From assembly GCA_016195045.1 (NCBI GenBank), contig JACQAJ010000061.1, positions 1 to 12,437 on the forward strand: DNA of 12,437 nt, given 5' to 3'. The DNA is from Candidatus Azambacteria bacterium (GTDB lineage: Bacteria > Patescibacteriota > Minisyncoccia > GWC2-36-17 > JACQAJ01). Position numbers and translations under genes: made by a program. The first letter of the stretch is position 1, and each line of letters starts with the position of its first letter. Under the pieces are notes generated by a model. It was given only the letters and a program-made list of their open reading frames with translations. It was not told where the DNA came from and ran no database searches. Shown here piece by piece: positions 12,144 to 12,437 of this stretch.

Positions 12144-12437
12144 TTATACCAAACTACTTATTATACTCGTCACACTAAAAGATAAAGCAGCCATAATGAC
12201 ACCAATAATAGCATACTTAAGAAAAGTTTTAGCCTCTTCTAAGGTCTTCTCGTCTCCTCCTGAAGTCATAAATAAAAATCCAGAATAAAGTACAGCGAAG
12301 ATAGAGGCCACACCAACAACCCCAAGAAGGGCCCGAACAATATTATTTAAAAGTCTAACCGCTAAATCTTCTGTCAAACCATTTCTAATATCAGCCGCTA
12401 AAACTGATGACGTTATTCCTCCTATCATTAGCAGAAA
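12144..12437 (-). CDS. VirB2/TrbC-like membrane protein, paralogue (5' end outside window)
   Basis: Paralogue of the protein at 11560-12051. It shares YSGFLFMTSGGxE and the pattern KxFLKYAIIGxIxAALxFSV, with the same two helices (about 32-53 and 70-93 counted from the Met at 12428). It ends right after the second helix and so lacks the Ser/Gly tail. The Met at 12428 is an internal start candidate, but the frame stays open to the edge (F-L-L-M-I-G-G), and residues up to VLAAD look like the end of a signal peptide, so the true start probably lies beyond 12437. Two pilin-like genes in tandem suggest that more of a secretion or pilus locus lies to the right. Confidence 0.75.
   Translation of the reverse strand, partial: FLLMIGGITSSVLAADIRNGLTEDLAVRLLNNIVRALLGVVGVASIFAVLYSGFLFMTSGGDEKTLEEAKTFLKYAIIGVIMAALSFSVTSIISSLV

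Overview
The window looks like chromosomal DNA from a Patescibacteria (CPR), Parcubacteria-like bacterium. This rests on AT-rich DNA, genes mostly without a Shine-Dalgarno, an archaeal-type class I aldolase next to a split transketolase and a PfkB-family kinase, VirB2/TrbC-like pilin paralogues with the YSGFLFMTSGG motif, and spacers filled with short-word repeats. The genetic code appears standard (code 11). Placement is inference from gene content and style.

Layout. 1-1340 (+): a tandemly duplicated cassette, each copy with promoter, strong AGGAGG ribosome binding site, a four-helix membrane protein of unknown function, a hairpin over the stop codon and an intrinsic terminator. A perfect 42-bp palindrome (677-718) separates the copies. 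1454-2585 (+): rpmE (bL31) and a release factor 1 gene lacking the whole N-terminal domain. 2586-2980: a gene-free convergent region made of REP-like repeats and a 179-bp foldback element. 2981-12437 (all -): in transcription order, two pilin-like proteins (the first running off the right edge), transketolase N and C subunits, a PfkB-family kinase, class I fructose-bisphosphate aldolase, a MNT nucleotidyltransferase, a GlcD-type FAD oxidase, ribosomal protein bL25 and a secreted coiled-coil/MltB-like lytic transglycosylase.

How it fits together. The transketolase-kinase-aldolase block is a compact carbon module joining the non-oxidative pentose phosphate pathway to lower glycolysis; the kinase may be the missing phosphofructokinase step. 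The pilin and transglycosylase genes concern the cell envelope; bL31, RF1 and bL25 concern translation.

The most unusual material is non-coding. Many spacers are built from one short word of their own, repeated on one strand and often followed by its reverse complement, so the spacer folds back. Several abut or contain stop or start codons. Separate long foldbacks lie at 2751-2929, 4382-4451 and 7404-7554, and one 39-bp sequence occurs identically on both sides of the transketolase C-subunit gene. No tRNA, rRNA, CRISPR array, transposase gene or phage gene was recognised.
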